Shown here in pieces: positions 25,201 to 31,734 of a DNA stretch of 64,000 nt. Made by a program: the position numbers and the translations under genes. The DNA lies in the NCBI GenBank assembly GCA_034435015.1, contig DAOTYH010000052.1, positions 27,100 through 91,099 on the forward strand, given 5' to 3'. Position 1 is the stretch's first letter; each line of letters begins with the position of its first letter. A model generated the notes under the pieces. The model was not told the DNA's origin. It worked only from the letters and a program-made list of their open reading frames with translations, and made no database searches. This DNA comes from DAOTYH01 sp034435015 (lineage in GTDB: Bacteria > Chloroflexota > Anaerolineae > Aggregatilineales > UBA3940).

Positions 25201-26025
25201 GCAGAGGAGGAAGAGGAAGAAGAGCTTCCGTCGTGGCTGAAGGCGCCGGTTGAGGAAGCACCCGCTCCTGCTCCCGCTCTGAAGGCGGAGGAGGAAGAGG
25301 AAGAAGAGCTTCCGTCATGGCTGAAGGCGCCGGTTGAGGAAGCGCCTGCCCCTGCCCTGAAGGCGGAGGAGGAAGAGGAGGAAGAGCTTCCGTCGTGGCT
25401 GAAGGCGCCGGTTGAGGAAGCGCCTGCCCCTGCCCTGAAGGCAGAGGAGGAAGAAGAGCTTCCGTCATGGCTGAAGGCGCCGGTTGAGGAAGCGCCTGCC
25501 CCGGCTCCGGCAGTCCCTGCGCCGCCGCCAGCCGTTGAGGAAGTGCCGCTCCCATCGTGGTTACAGGCTCCAGCAGAGCCGGTTGATGCAGGCCTAGAGG
25601 AGTTTCTCAAGACGACTGCCCCGGCCGCACCCCCTGCTCCTGAGCCGGCTATGCCGCCTGCTCCTGCCCCAGCCGTGCCGCCGGTGTCGAAGCCGGAGCC
25701 TGTGTCTGCGCCTGCGCCTGCCCCTGCCCCTGTTGCACCTCCAACACCTGTGGCGGCTGGGGAGGCTCTCCCTCAGCTTCAGACAGCACGTCAGCACCTG
25801 TCAGCCAACGAGATTGACGCGGCCCTTCAGGTCTATGAGAGGCTGGTGGCGGGCGGCCAGTTGTTGGATGAGACCGCCCGTGACCTGAACGGCCTGCTCA
25901 AGTCGCTTGGGCCGCGTGCCAAGGCTGGGCCGCGTGTGCGCCGCCTGCTGGGCGATACCTTCATGGCTCAGGGCAAGTTGCAGGAAGCGTTGGAGATGTA
26001 CCGTACCGCCCTGGACCAGTTGTAG
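22246..26025 (+). CDS. Giant TPR protein with a 29-copy P-x-W-L motif array
   Basis: A 1259-residue, apparently cytoplasmic protein (no signal peptide or membrane segment). Residues about 1-240 are TPR-like helical repeats (YKLLARALVQQQEYQDALDL and similar). From about 305 to 1130 the chain is Pro/Ala/Glu-rich and presumably disordered, yet punctuated by about 29 short motifs of the form (L/V/I)P(D/S/E)WL followed by K/E/L. Six copies carry LPSWLKAPVEEAPAP and five LPDWLKAEAP. The final 80 residues are TPR-like again (LQVYERLVAGGQLLDETARD, QGKLQEALEMYRTALDQL). Such a chain could be a multivalent scaffold. No function can be assigned. ndk follows downstream. Confidence 0.85.
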   Translation: MAEISLRAYIEYIQNRLNQDALTEVVAQCRHVLESYPKCVEVYKLLARALVQQQEYQDALDLFQRVLSVDPNDFIAHVGISDCYRETGAIAEAIWHLERAFEQVPSNQDLQDEIKKLYVQRGEKPPRKIQLTGGALARLYVKGKLYPQAIQELNKAINRDPERLDLQVLLADVLWNAHQEVQAGKVAAEVLKRLPYSVDANRILAQLWLKAGQPAEARPFLERVKEVDPYLGYQLEHNGQNAPVDMFRLMMLDFAAERYAAVGAADWVSQIGAIEKKEGVTGPLKPKSGPLRATADALASRAAAEPLPEPAAVPSWLQEVFGPPEGVPPPQEQEAGLPSEPGKVSAPSPEEPEWLREALGEVKAPAPPEPAPEGLSEEKPDWLKEVLGETAPPPAPVGLSPVESAPAPDWLAEVLNEETPAPAPVEMKSQQPAEVKERDVPEWLDEILEQGPAPLPAKQEEEPAPAVVSDDWLEQILSSGTPAIVEAEEEAVPSADAKLPGWLGEITAPAVAPSGAVELPSEWGDLETWDTPPLAVERVEAPKPSEGEAMPDWLQAGSVQPQGTASALQEEKHVVPPTGDEEIPDWLAEGDLDSDEAMAWLEEIAAKYDPTFKGETAEKEAAAAPAPSSAEGEGLPDWLVEETPSKPAPEPALPVAEPAPAAEELPDWLVEEAPSKPAPEPAPAKAEGLPDWLKAEAPPEPAPAKAEGLPDWLKAEAPSEPMPAKAEGLPDWLKAEAPPEPAPAKAEGLPDWLKAEAPPEPAPAKAEALPDWLKAEAPEPAGEELDWLRKPLEELPAAEPAEELPSWLLGEEEKPSPAVTELKGEEALSWLDRQVEAQGVSPEAVISEALAPEKLPVGPAVVPPPDAKAEPISEEELPDWLKGAGVEEEMAKALEAPTAVSEMAGLELPVEKEELEWLNAALKAEEAPALKAEEEEEEELPSWLKAPVEEAPAPAPALKAEEEEELPSWLKAPVEEAPAPAPALKAEEEEEEELPSWLKAPVEEAPAPAPALKAEEEEEEELPSWLKAPVEEAPAPALKAEEEEEEELPSWLKAPVEEAPAPALKAEEEEELPSWLKAPVEEAPAPAPAVPAPPPAVEEVPLPSWLQAPAEPVDAGLEEFLKTTAPAAPPAPEPAMPPAPAPAVPPVSKPEPVSAPAPAPAPVAPPTPVAAGEALPQLQTARQHLSANEIDAALQVYERLVAGGQLLDETARDLNGLLKSLGPRAKAGPRVRRLLGDTFMAQGKLQEALEMYRTALDQL
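24294..24590 (+). repeat. Tandem 60-base coding repeat (AEGLPDWLKAEAPPEPAPAK-type)
   Basis: About five near-identical 60-base units in tandem, each encoding a 20-residue unit around LPDWLKAEAP. They are in frame inside the TPR/PxWL gene and differ at a few positions (for example the third unit). They are expansion-prone and may be misassembled. Confidence 0.9.
25018..25515 (+). repeat. Tandem coding repeat of about 78-84 bases (Glu-run plus LPSWLKAPVEE)
   Basis: Six units, each an acidic run of 5-7 Glu followed by LPSWLKAPVEEAPAP and an ALKA spacer. Lengths vary through the Glu run and the APA spacer, so unit number and Glu number probably vary between strains. Confidence 0.9.
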
Positions 26026-26050
26026 AAACACATCACACCAGAGCAATTGA

Positions 26051-26082
26051 CAGAGGCGGGTCATCACAGTGGCCCGCCTCTG
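26051..26082 (+). terminator. GC hairpin after the TPR/PxWL gene
   Basis: CAGAGGCGGG (26051-26060) pairs with CCCGCCTCTG (26073-26082). No U tract follows; it is probably a terminator given its place 25 bases past the stop. Confidence 0.5.
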
Positions 26083-26144
26083 CTGTGTGGACTCATCTGC
26101 CCTGCTGTTGCGAAACATCCGCAATCACATTCAGGAGGATCACT

Positions 26145-26597
26145 TTGGAGCGCACATTGGTTTTAGTCAAGCCCGATGGGGTTCAGCGTGGGCTGGTCGG
26201 CGAGGTGATCAGCCGTTTTGAGAGGCGCGGCCTGCGCCTGGCTGGAATGAAGTTCATGTGGATGAGCCGCGAGCTGGCGGCCCGTCACTATCATGAGCAC
26301 GAGGGTAAACCCTTCTACGAGGGGCTGGTGAATTACATTACATCGGGTCCCATTGTGGCGATGGTATGGGAAGGCAGACAGGCTATCGAAGTGGTACGCC
26401 AGACCATGGGCAAAACCAGACCCGCTGAGGCCGCGCCGGGGACTATCCGGGGTGATTTGGGGCTTGAGGTCGGGCGCAATGTCGTTCATGGTTCAGACGG
26501 CCCGGAGTCAGCCGCCTATGAGATCAGTCTGTTCTTCCGTGAGGATGAGCTGTTCTCGTGGAAGCGGGACATAGACCCGTGGGTCTTTGAAGGATAA
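26145..26597 (+). CDS. ndk: Nucleoside diphosphate kinase
   Basis: A 150-residue enzyme that moves the gamma phosphate from ATP to other nucleoside diphosphates. Catalytic His115 lies in RNVVHGSDGPESA, and the N-terminal LVLVKPDGVQRGLVGE and the GKTRPAEAAPGTIRGD loop are typical. The start is a TTG at 26145 with a perfect AGGAGG six bases before it; an upstream in-frame ATG at 26085 would add 20 residues with no homology and lies within hairpin flank. The convergent rsfS gene ends 83 bases downstream, with hairpin GCAGGGGCGG/CCGCCCCTGC (26620-26645) between. Confidence 0.97.
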   Translation: MERTLVLVKPDGVQRGLVGEVISRFERRGLRLAGMKFMWMSRELAARHYHEHEGKPFYEGLVNYITSGPIVAMVWEGRQAIEVVRQTMGKTRPAEAAPGTIRGDLGLEVGRNVVHGSDGPESAAYEISLFFREDELFSWKRDIDPWVFEG

Positions 26598-26619
26598 ACA
26601 GATAGTCCCCGTTAGGGAG

Positions 26620-26645
26620 GCAGGGGCGGCAACGCCCGCCCCTGC
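26620..26645. terminator. Shared hairpin between convergent ndk and rsfS
   Basis: GCAGGGGCGG (26620-26629) pairs with CCGCCCCTGC (26636-26645), loop CAACGC. It is a perfect ten-base stem without U tract, placed between the ends of two convergent genes. Confidence 0.55.
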
Positions 26646-26680
26646 GGGTATCGCCTGAACTGATCCGGCTGAGGTCTATG

Positions 26681-27058
26681 TCACTGCATCTTCAGCAGGA
26701 CTGCGGCTTCATGCCACAATTCTTCGAGGTTGTAGTAAGCGCGCACACTGGGCGCAAAAATATGGACGATAATGTCCCCGTAGTCAATGAGTACCCAGCC
26801 GCCCTCCGCTTTGCCTTCCACGCGATAGGCGGGGACTTGGTGATTCTGCTTGACTGCTTCGGTGATCCCCTCGGAGATGGCTTTTAGCTGTCGTTCGCTG
26901 GTGCCGCTACAGATAATAAAGTAGTCTGCAATGATAGTCTGCCGGCGGACATCCAGCAGAACAATATCCTCCCCTTTTTTGTCGGCGATCAGGTCAACAA
27001 TATAGCGTGCCAGATCAACTGTTTCTATAGTTACCTTCTCCTTGCCTGTGCTTATCAT
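26681..27058 (-). CDS. rsfS: Ribosomal silencing factor RsfS
   Basis: A 125-residue protein that binds ribosomal protein uL14 and blocks subunit joining when nutrients run low. The family signature is clear: DIVLLDVRRQTIIADYFIIC, SGTSERQLKAISEGI, and GGWVLIDYGDIIVHIF. It is the last gene of a minus-strand operon with a Mut7-C protein (44 bases upstream) and thpR. The usual neighbours of rsfS in other bacteria (nadD, yqeK) are not next to it here. Confidence 0.95.
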   Translation of the reverse strand: MISTGKEKVTIETVDLARYIVDLIADKKGEDIVLLDVRRQTIIADYFIICSGTSERQLKAISEGITEAVKQNHQVPAYRVEGKAEGGWVLIDYGDIIVHIFAPSVRAYYNLEELWHEAAVLLKMQ

Positions 27059-27101
27059 CTATTATTTGCTCAGGCATTTTATCACGAGCCGTATCATGCT
27101 A

Positions 27102-27596
27102 TCAACCCGCCGCCCTGTTGTTCGGATGGTTGTGCGGGCTTCCCGTCCGCTCCCGAATGGCCTGCCAGTGTGATCCGGCCCAGTAAACCCGATGGCAGTC
27201 GGGGCAGGCTGAGAAATCCTTTTCGGTGCGCCAGACATAAGGCGGCACCCGGCCCTGAGCCGCCTCATGGGAGAGCGGGATGAGGGGCACATTACAGATG
27301 GCGCAACGGGGTGTACGCGGCTCTGGCGGAGGGCCGGCCTGTGCCTTCACTTGCGCGATCTGCTCATCTAGTGCCTGACTGCGGATGAGGATTGTCTGTG
27401 TGCCGCGGCGCATGGACAGCTTGCGCGAGCGGGTCAAGATAACTCTCCCCTCCGCACGAGCCATCCGGATCAGGGCCAGGTCATCGGCGGTGGAGAGGAA
27501 TGCCGCATCGTATCCCATCAACCGGAGCCAGCGGGCTAACCGTCCAAGGGTGGCGTCCGCCAAGAGAGGGGGAGCCGCAGAAGGGGAATCGGTCAT
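27102..27596 (-). CDS. Short Mut7-C (DUF82) RNase-fold protein
   Basis: A 164-residue protein. The N-terminal part has the PIN-like Mut7-C core: LLADATLGRLARWLRLMGYD with the acidic Asp14, then ADDLALIRMARAEGRVILTR. The C-terminal part is a zinc ribbon with cysteines 98, 101, 131 and 134 (RCAICNVPL and ACPDCHRVYW). Mut7-C domains are predicted RNases on structural grounds; substrate unknown. Its start overlaps the end of thpR by four bases (ATGA type). A longer paralogue with an N-terminal ubiquitin-like domain is encoded at 30528-31277. The pairing with rsfS and thpR suggests RNA or translation-related work. Confidence 0.88.
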   Translation of the reverse strand: MTDSPSAAPPLLADATLGRLARWLRLMGYDAAFLSTADDLALIRMARAEGRVILTRSRKLSMRRGTQTILIRSQALDEQIAQVKAQAGPPPEPRTPRCAICNVPLIPLSHEAAQGRVPPYVWRTEKDFSACPDCHRVYWAGSHWQAIRERTGSPHNHPNNRAAG

Positions 27597-28174
27597 AGCT
27601 TGACTTGATGAACCTCAGTATACACGGCGCCGTCGGGCTTCAACTGACTGCGCATCAGGCTGACAGCCTCAACACGCCAGCGCGCCGCCTGACCGATGTC
27701 TGTCTGCTCGGCAGCACGGCCCAGTACAGCGATCTCTTCGCGCCCGGCTTGGCGGGCAGTGCGGGCCAGCGTCAGGTGAGGGCTGAAGGTATCACGCTCT
27801 GTGGGGTAGCCGAGCGGCGCGATAAACTGCTCAACAGCGGACTGTAGCGCACTCAGACGGGGCAGGTCGCCTCCTACCCCTGCCCACAGTACCCGCGGGC
27901 GCTGGGTGTTGGGGAAGCATCCCAGCCCCCGAATCTCCAACTCAAACGGACTGTGACCATCAGCCGCCTGCTCCAGCGCAGTTTTCAGGTCAGCCAGTTG
28001 ACTGACCGGTACATCGCCCAGAAACTTGAGCGTCAGATGAATCCCCTCCGGCTGGACCCAACGGACAGCGCCAGAGGGGATGCTCCGCTTGAGGCTGGAT
28101 TGGATGCGGGCGAGGGTAGTCAGCACGTTTTGGGGAAGCTCAAGCGCAACAAACAGACGCCATGCTTCGCTCAT
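27593..28174 (-). CDS. thpR: RNA 2',3'-cyclic phosphodiesterase ThpR (LigT-like)
   Basis: A 193-residue enzyme of the 2H phosphoesterase family, which opens 2',3'-cyclic phosphates. The two HxT(x) motifs are present: HLTL at residues 46-49 (HLTLKFLGDV) and HLTL at 133-136 (FSPHLTLAR). Both halves have the normal spacing, so the enzyme should be active. It is the first gene of the minus-strand operon with the Mut7-C protein and rsfS. ATG at 28174. Confidence 0.93.
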   Translation of the reverse strand: MSEAWRLFVALELPQNVLTTLARIQSSLKRSIPSGAVRWVQPEGIHLTLKFLGDVPVSQLADLKTALEQAADGHSPFELEIRGLGCFPNTQRPRVLWAGVGGDLPRLSALQSAVEQFIAPLGYPTERDTFSPHLTLARTARQAGREEIAVLGRAAEQTDIGQAARWRVEAVSLMRSQLKPDGAVYTEVHQVKL

Positions 28175-28321
28175 GTTTAATGCCTCGGAGGGGTAGAAAT
28201 CTTAGCCGTTAGGGCGTAGTATAGCATACTGATCAGGCGGAGGACAGGTTGCGGGTTGTAGAAGTTTGAGAATGGTTAGGGTAGAATCTGGACTGCATAG
28301 CACTACCAGGAGAGAATAACC

Positions 28322-28624
28322 GTGAGCATACAGGATAAAGTCTGGCACGTCTATGTGGGGCAGTCGTGGATCGGTACATTGACACCCACCAACGCCGATG
28401 CAAACTGGTATTATGCGACCTTCACCCCCGGTGATGCATGGGGTAACTTTGCCCCGTGGTTTCAGAAAGCTGTAGAAGCCCATAAAGCAGGTGATGAAGC
28501 CGGCTGGCAACAGTGGTATTCGCAACTCACGACTATGGGTGTTTCGATAGCCGCTGATGACGGGGAGAGCTATCAGAACCCCACTATCCACATTGACGGC
28601 GGGAATGCGTGGTTCGTGGTGTAA
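28322..28624 (+). CDS. Small orphan protein of 100 residues
   Basis: A 100-residue protein starting at a GTG with AGGAGAG upstream at good spacing, ending six bases before uvrC. It has no cysteine, no signal peptide and no membrane segment. Aromatic residues are abundant: WHVYVGQSWIGTL, ANWYYATFTPGDAWGNF and WQQWYSQLTTMG, plus a closing NAWFVV. Eight tryptophans in 100 residues is unusual. No family is recognised. The tight spacing suggests cotranscription with uvrC, but a role in repair is not implied. The SD and clean frame support a real gene. Confidence 0.65.
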   Translation: MSIQDKVWHVYVGQSWIGTLTPTNADANWYYATFTPGDAWGNFAPWFQKAVEAHKAGDEAGWQQWYSQLTTMGVSIAADDGESYQNPTIHIDGGNAWFVV

Positions 28625-28630
28625 GAGGCC

Positions 28631-30511
28631 ATGAGTGTCGCGTCTGCCCGCATCCAAGAGATTCTTGACAATCTGCCCGCCCGGCCCGGCGTCTATATCA
28701 TGAAGGACGCTCAGGGCAGGGTGATCTATGTGGGCAAGGCAGTTAACCTGCGCAATCGGGTACGCTCGTACTTTCAGCCTGCTGTACTGCGTGCCTCAGG
28801 TGTGACCAGCAAGACGGCCCGTCTGGTGCAGGATGTGGCAGATATTGAAGTGATCGTCGTGGACTCAGAGCTTGAAGCTCTGCTGACCGAGATCAACCTG
28901 ATCAAAGCTCATCAGCCGCGCTATAACATCCGTCTCAAGGACGACAAGCGCTACCCTTACATCAAAGTTCACTGGGCCGACCCCTATCCGGCGGTGACGG
29001 TGACGCGGCGCATGGTTCAGGACGGCTCACGTTACTTTGGCCCTTATACCAGCGCCGCCGCCGTCTATCAGACGCTTGATGTTTTGCGGCGGGCCTTTCC
29101 CTTCCTGACGTGTGACCGCGAGATCACAGGGCGTGATGAGCGGGCCTGCCTGTATTACGACATCAAGCTGTGCAATGCTCCCTGTGTGGGGGCTGTGACT
29201 CAAGAACAGTACCGGGCCACCATCCAAGCGTTGATGGACTTCCTGCAAGGCCGTTCAGATGCCATCATCAAGCAGTTGGCCGCTGAAATGCAAGCCGCCT
29301 CTGATCGGCTGGAGTTTGAGAAGGCCGCCCGCCTCCGTGACCGCCTCCGCGCGGTTGAGCAGATCGTCCAGCGGCAGAAGGTCGTTTCGGGCGTAGAGAC
29401 CAATCAGGATGTGATTGCCTTCGCCCGTGAGAATGGTGATGCCTGTGTCCAGATTTTTTTCATCCGCGCGGGCAAGATCATCGGGCGGGAACATTACGTG
29501 CTGGAGGGGATCACCGAGGAGGAAGACCCCGCCAGAGTGATGACCGGCTTCCTCAAGCAGTTCTATGATCGGGCCGCCGATGTTCCCCCAGAGGTCTTAC
29601 TGCCGCATGAGGTCGAGGAGGCCCAGATCATAGAAAGCTGGTTGCGCAGTAAACGCGGCGACAAAGTGGTGTTGAAAGTCCCTCAGCGCGGCCAGAAACG
29701 TGATCTGGTCAGGCTGGCCTCCGAGAATGCCGCTGAGATGCTGTCTATGTTGCGGGCGCAGTGGCAAGCCGACACAACCAAGCAGGAGACAGCGCTCAGG
29801 GAGATTCAGGAGGCGCTCGGCCTGCCGGCTCTGCCAGCCCGCATCGAGTGTTTTGATGTCAGCAACATGCAGGGGACGGCCATTTCTGCCAGCCGGATCG
29901 TGTTTGTGCAGGGGGTGGCTCGCAAAAGCGAGTACCGCAAGTTCAACATCCGCACAGTAGCCGGCCATCCGGATGACTATGCTTCCATGCGCGAGGCGCT
30001 TGATCGGCGCTTCCGGCGGTGGCAGGAAGCGCAGGAAGAAACGGGCAGGCCTCCCGGCCAGAAGTCCGACCCGACGTGGGCGCTACTGCCCGACCTTCTG
30101 ATCGTGGATGGCGGCAGAGGACAGCTCGGCGTGGCGGTTGAAGTGCTGGAGAAGTATGGGCTGACAGAGCGTGTGCCGGTAGCCGGGCTTGCCAAACAGC
30201 AAGAAGAAATTTTCGTGCCGGGGCAGAGCAGGCCCCTTATACTGCCCCGCCGCTCGCAGGGGCTGTACCTGCTCCAGCGCATTCGGGATGAAGCTCATCG
30301 CTTTGCTATTGCCCAGCACCGTGAGCGCCGGGCCAAGATGGGTATAGCCTCTCAGCTTGATGCGATTCCGGGCATTGGGCCGGCACGCCGCAAGGCACTG
30401 CTGGCCGCCTTTGGATCGCTGAGCGCTATTCGTGCGGCAAGTGTGGAGCAGATCGCCTCTGTGCCGGGCATAGGGCCGGCGCTGGCGGCAGTGATCAAGG
30501 CCGAATTGTGA
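28631..30511 (+). CDS. uvrC: UvrABC excinuclease subunit C
   Basis: A 626-residue nucleotide excision repair endonuclease. The GIY-YIG domain, which makes the 3' incision, is at about residues 15-95 (RPGVYIMKDAQGRVIYVGKA). The UVR motif that meets UvrB is at about 210-245 (FEKAARLRDRLRAVEQIV). The RNase H-like domain for the 5' incision includes ECFDVSNMQGTAISASRIVF. Tandem helix-hairpin-helix motifs end the protein (IPGIGPARRKALL, VPGIGPALAAVIK). The length matches the family norm. The ATG at 28631 follows the orphan gene's stop by six bases. Confidence 0.97.
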   Translation: MSVASARIQEILDNLPARPGVYIMKDAQGRVIYVGKAVNLRNRVRSYFQPAVLRASGVTSKTARLVQDVADIEVIVVDSELEALLTEINLIKAHQPRYNIRLKDDKRYPYIKVHWADPYPAVTVTRRMVQDGSRYFGPYTSAAAVYQTLDVLRRAFPFLTCDREITGRDERACLYYDIKLCNAPCVGAVTQEQYRATIQALMDFLQGRSDAIIKQLAAEMQAASDRLEFEKAARLRDRLRAVEQIVQRQKVVSGVETNQDVIAFARENGDACVQIFFIRAGKIIGREHYVLEGITEEEDPARVMTGFLKQFYDRAADVPPEVLLPHEVEEAQIIESWLRSKRGDKVVLKVPQRGQKRDLVRLASENAAEMLSMLRAQWQADTTKQETALREIQEALGLPALPARIECFDVSNMQGTAISASRIVFVQGVARKSEYRKFNIRTVAGHPDDYASMREALDRRFRRWQEAQEETGRPPGQKSDPTWALLPDLLIVDGGRGQLGVAVEVLEKYGLTERVPVAGLAKQQEEIFVPGQSRPLILPRRSQGLYLLQRIRDEAHRFAIAQHRERRAKMGIASQLDAIPGIGPARRKALLAAFGSLSAIRAASVEQIASVPGIGPALAAVIKAEL

Positions 30512-30527
30512 TCGGTGTGCGGTGTGC

Positions 30528-31277
30528 CTACTTTTGTTCCCTGCCCAGCACTTCTTTGATCAGCCCCTGCATACGCTCGTAATGGGAGCCTTTCCAGTAG
30601 ACCTGTCCGCAGGATTGACACTGGCGAAACTCATCGTGGTAACGGGCTGTGTCAGGCAGAATCTGATCGAGGATGGCCGTCTTCTCAACTGTTCGGAGCA
30701 GGCCGTTGCATTTCATGCACCGCATGAAAAGCTTCACCTTGTCTATCAGGTTGAACCGCTCTAGAACCTCCACGATCTGCCGGCGCGGGATGGTGCTCCG
30801 CACGTAGTAGCCGTGGATCACAAGACTCCGTTTGAGGAGGCCGACATCCCGCGTCAGCAGAATGCGCCCCTCGCGGTGGGCAATCAGTGCAAGGTCCTGA
30901 TCGAGTGAGTTGTTGTTATACAGCGTGTCAAAACCCATCATGCGCAGGTAGGATGCCAGCCGCCCTAGATGAACGTCGAGCACAAATCCGGGGTCGTCGG
31001 GCAGAGGAGGGCGCAGGTCTATGCGGGCAGGCAGTTCCACCGCCTCTGTACAAGGGTAAATGTCAATCCTGTCGCCGCCCTGGACAATGTGATCGAATCC
31101 GACTGATCGGCCATTCACGACGATCAGATTAATCTCTGCGTGGGGAACACCCAGCGACTCGATCATGTCTTTAATAGATGCCCGCCAGTCAAACTGGCGC
31201 TCAATGATAGTCCGGCGTTGGCGGCGGGGAAGGAAGTCGTTGAGCGAACCGTGAAAATGAAAGTAAGCGCAGTCCAT
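30528..31277 (-). CDS. Ubiquitin-like/Mut7-C fusion protein
   Basis: A 249-residue protein. Residues 1-85 form a ubiquitin/ThiS-like fold of the Mut7-C-associated type (YFHFHGSLNDFLPRRQRRTI, VNGRSVGFDHIVQGGDRIDI). Residues 95-245 are a Mut7-C PIN-like core with Asp101 in LDVHLGRLASYLRMMGFD, then LIAHREGRILLTRD, and a zinc ribbon (Cys187, 190, 220, 223). It is a predicted RNase. It ends 16 bases from convergent uvrC. The shorter paralogue at 27102-27596 lacks the ubiquitin-like part. Function is not experimentally defined as far as I know. Confidence 0.88.
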   Translation of the reverse strand: MDCAYFHFHGSLNDFLPRRQRRTIIERQFDWRASIKDMIESLGVPHAEINLIVVNGRSVGFDHIVQGGDRIDIYPCTEAVELPARIDLRPPLPDDPGFVLDVHLGRLASYLRMMGFDTLYNNNSLDQDLALIAHREGRILLTRDVGLLKRSLVIHGYYVRSTIPRRQIVEVLERFNLIDKVKLFMRCMKCNGLLRTVEKTAILDQILPDTARYHDEFRQCQSCGQVYWKGSHYERMQGLIKEVLGREQK

Positions 31278-31395
31278 ATCCTTTAGTAAAATTGTACCGC
31301 ATTGCCTGCGTCGGCGCTGAGCAGAGTGGCCGCTCTATCTGGATAGAACACTGCCGATTGTGCTTTCGGTGTGCTTTGAGGATACAATTCGCCTT

Positions 31396-31734
31396 ATGGT
31401 CAAGTTACTTGTTTTGTTCCGGGCGGGTGCACATTCGCCGCAATACGACGAAGGATACAATGACTTCCTGATGAAGCTGGAGCGTTTGCCGGGCCTGCGC
31501 CGGAAGGCTGTCAGTACTGTCTATGCCGGGCCGGGCGGGCGGATGCCGTTCGGCGCTGTGGTCGAAGCCTGCTTTGAGAGCCGTGCCGCCTTGGAGGCCG
31601 CCCTGACCTCGCCGGCAGGTGTCGAAGCCGGGCAGGCTCTCCTGAGCTTTGCAGGGCCGGATGCAGTCATCCTCTTTGCCGACGTGATGGAGGAGTCGTT
31701 CGACAGCGATGACGCCGCCAGCCAGCAGGGTTAG
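31396..31734 (+). CDS. EthD-like small protein
   Basis: A 112-residue protein of the dimeric alpha+beta barrel type. It reads KLLVLFRAGAHSPQYDEGYN and FLMKLERLPGLRRKAVSTVY, then FGAVVEACFESRAALEAALT and an aliphatic final strand FAGPDAVILFAD, in the style of EthD/ferredoxin-like folds. The ATG at 31396 is the first with family-like sequence; the longer frame from 31360 adds 12 unmatched residues. The last 26 bases overlap the start of the large membrane protein, so the two are coupled. Function is unknown; such folds act as dimers on small molecules. Confidence 0.7.
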   Translation: MVKLLVLFRAGAHSPQYDEGYNDFLMKLERLPGLRRKAVSTVYAGPGGRMPFGAVVEACFESRAALEAALTSPAGVEAGQALLSFAGPDAVILFADVMEESFDSDDAASQQG

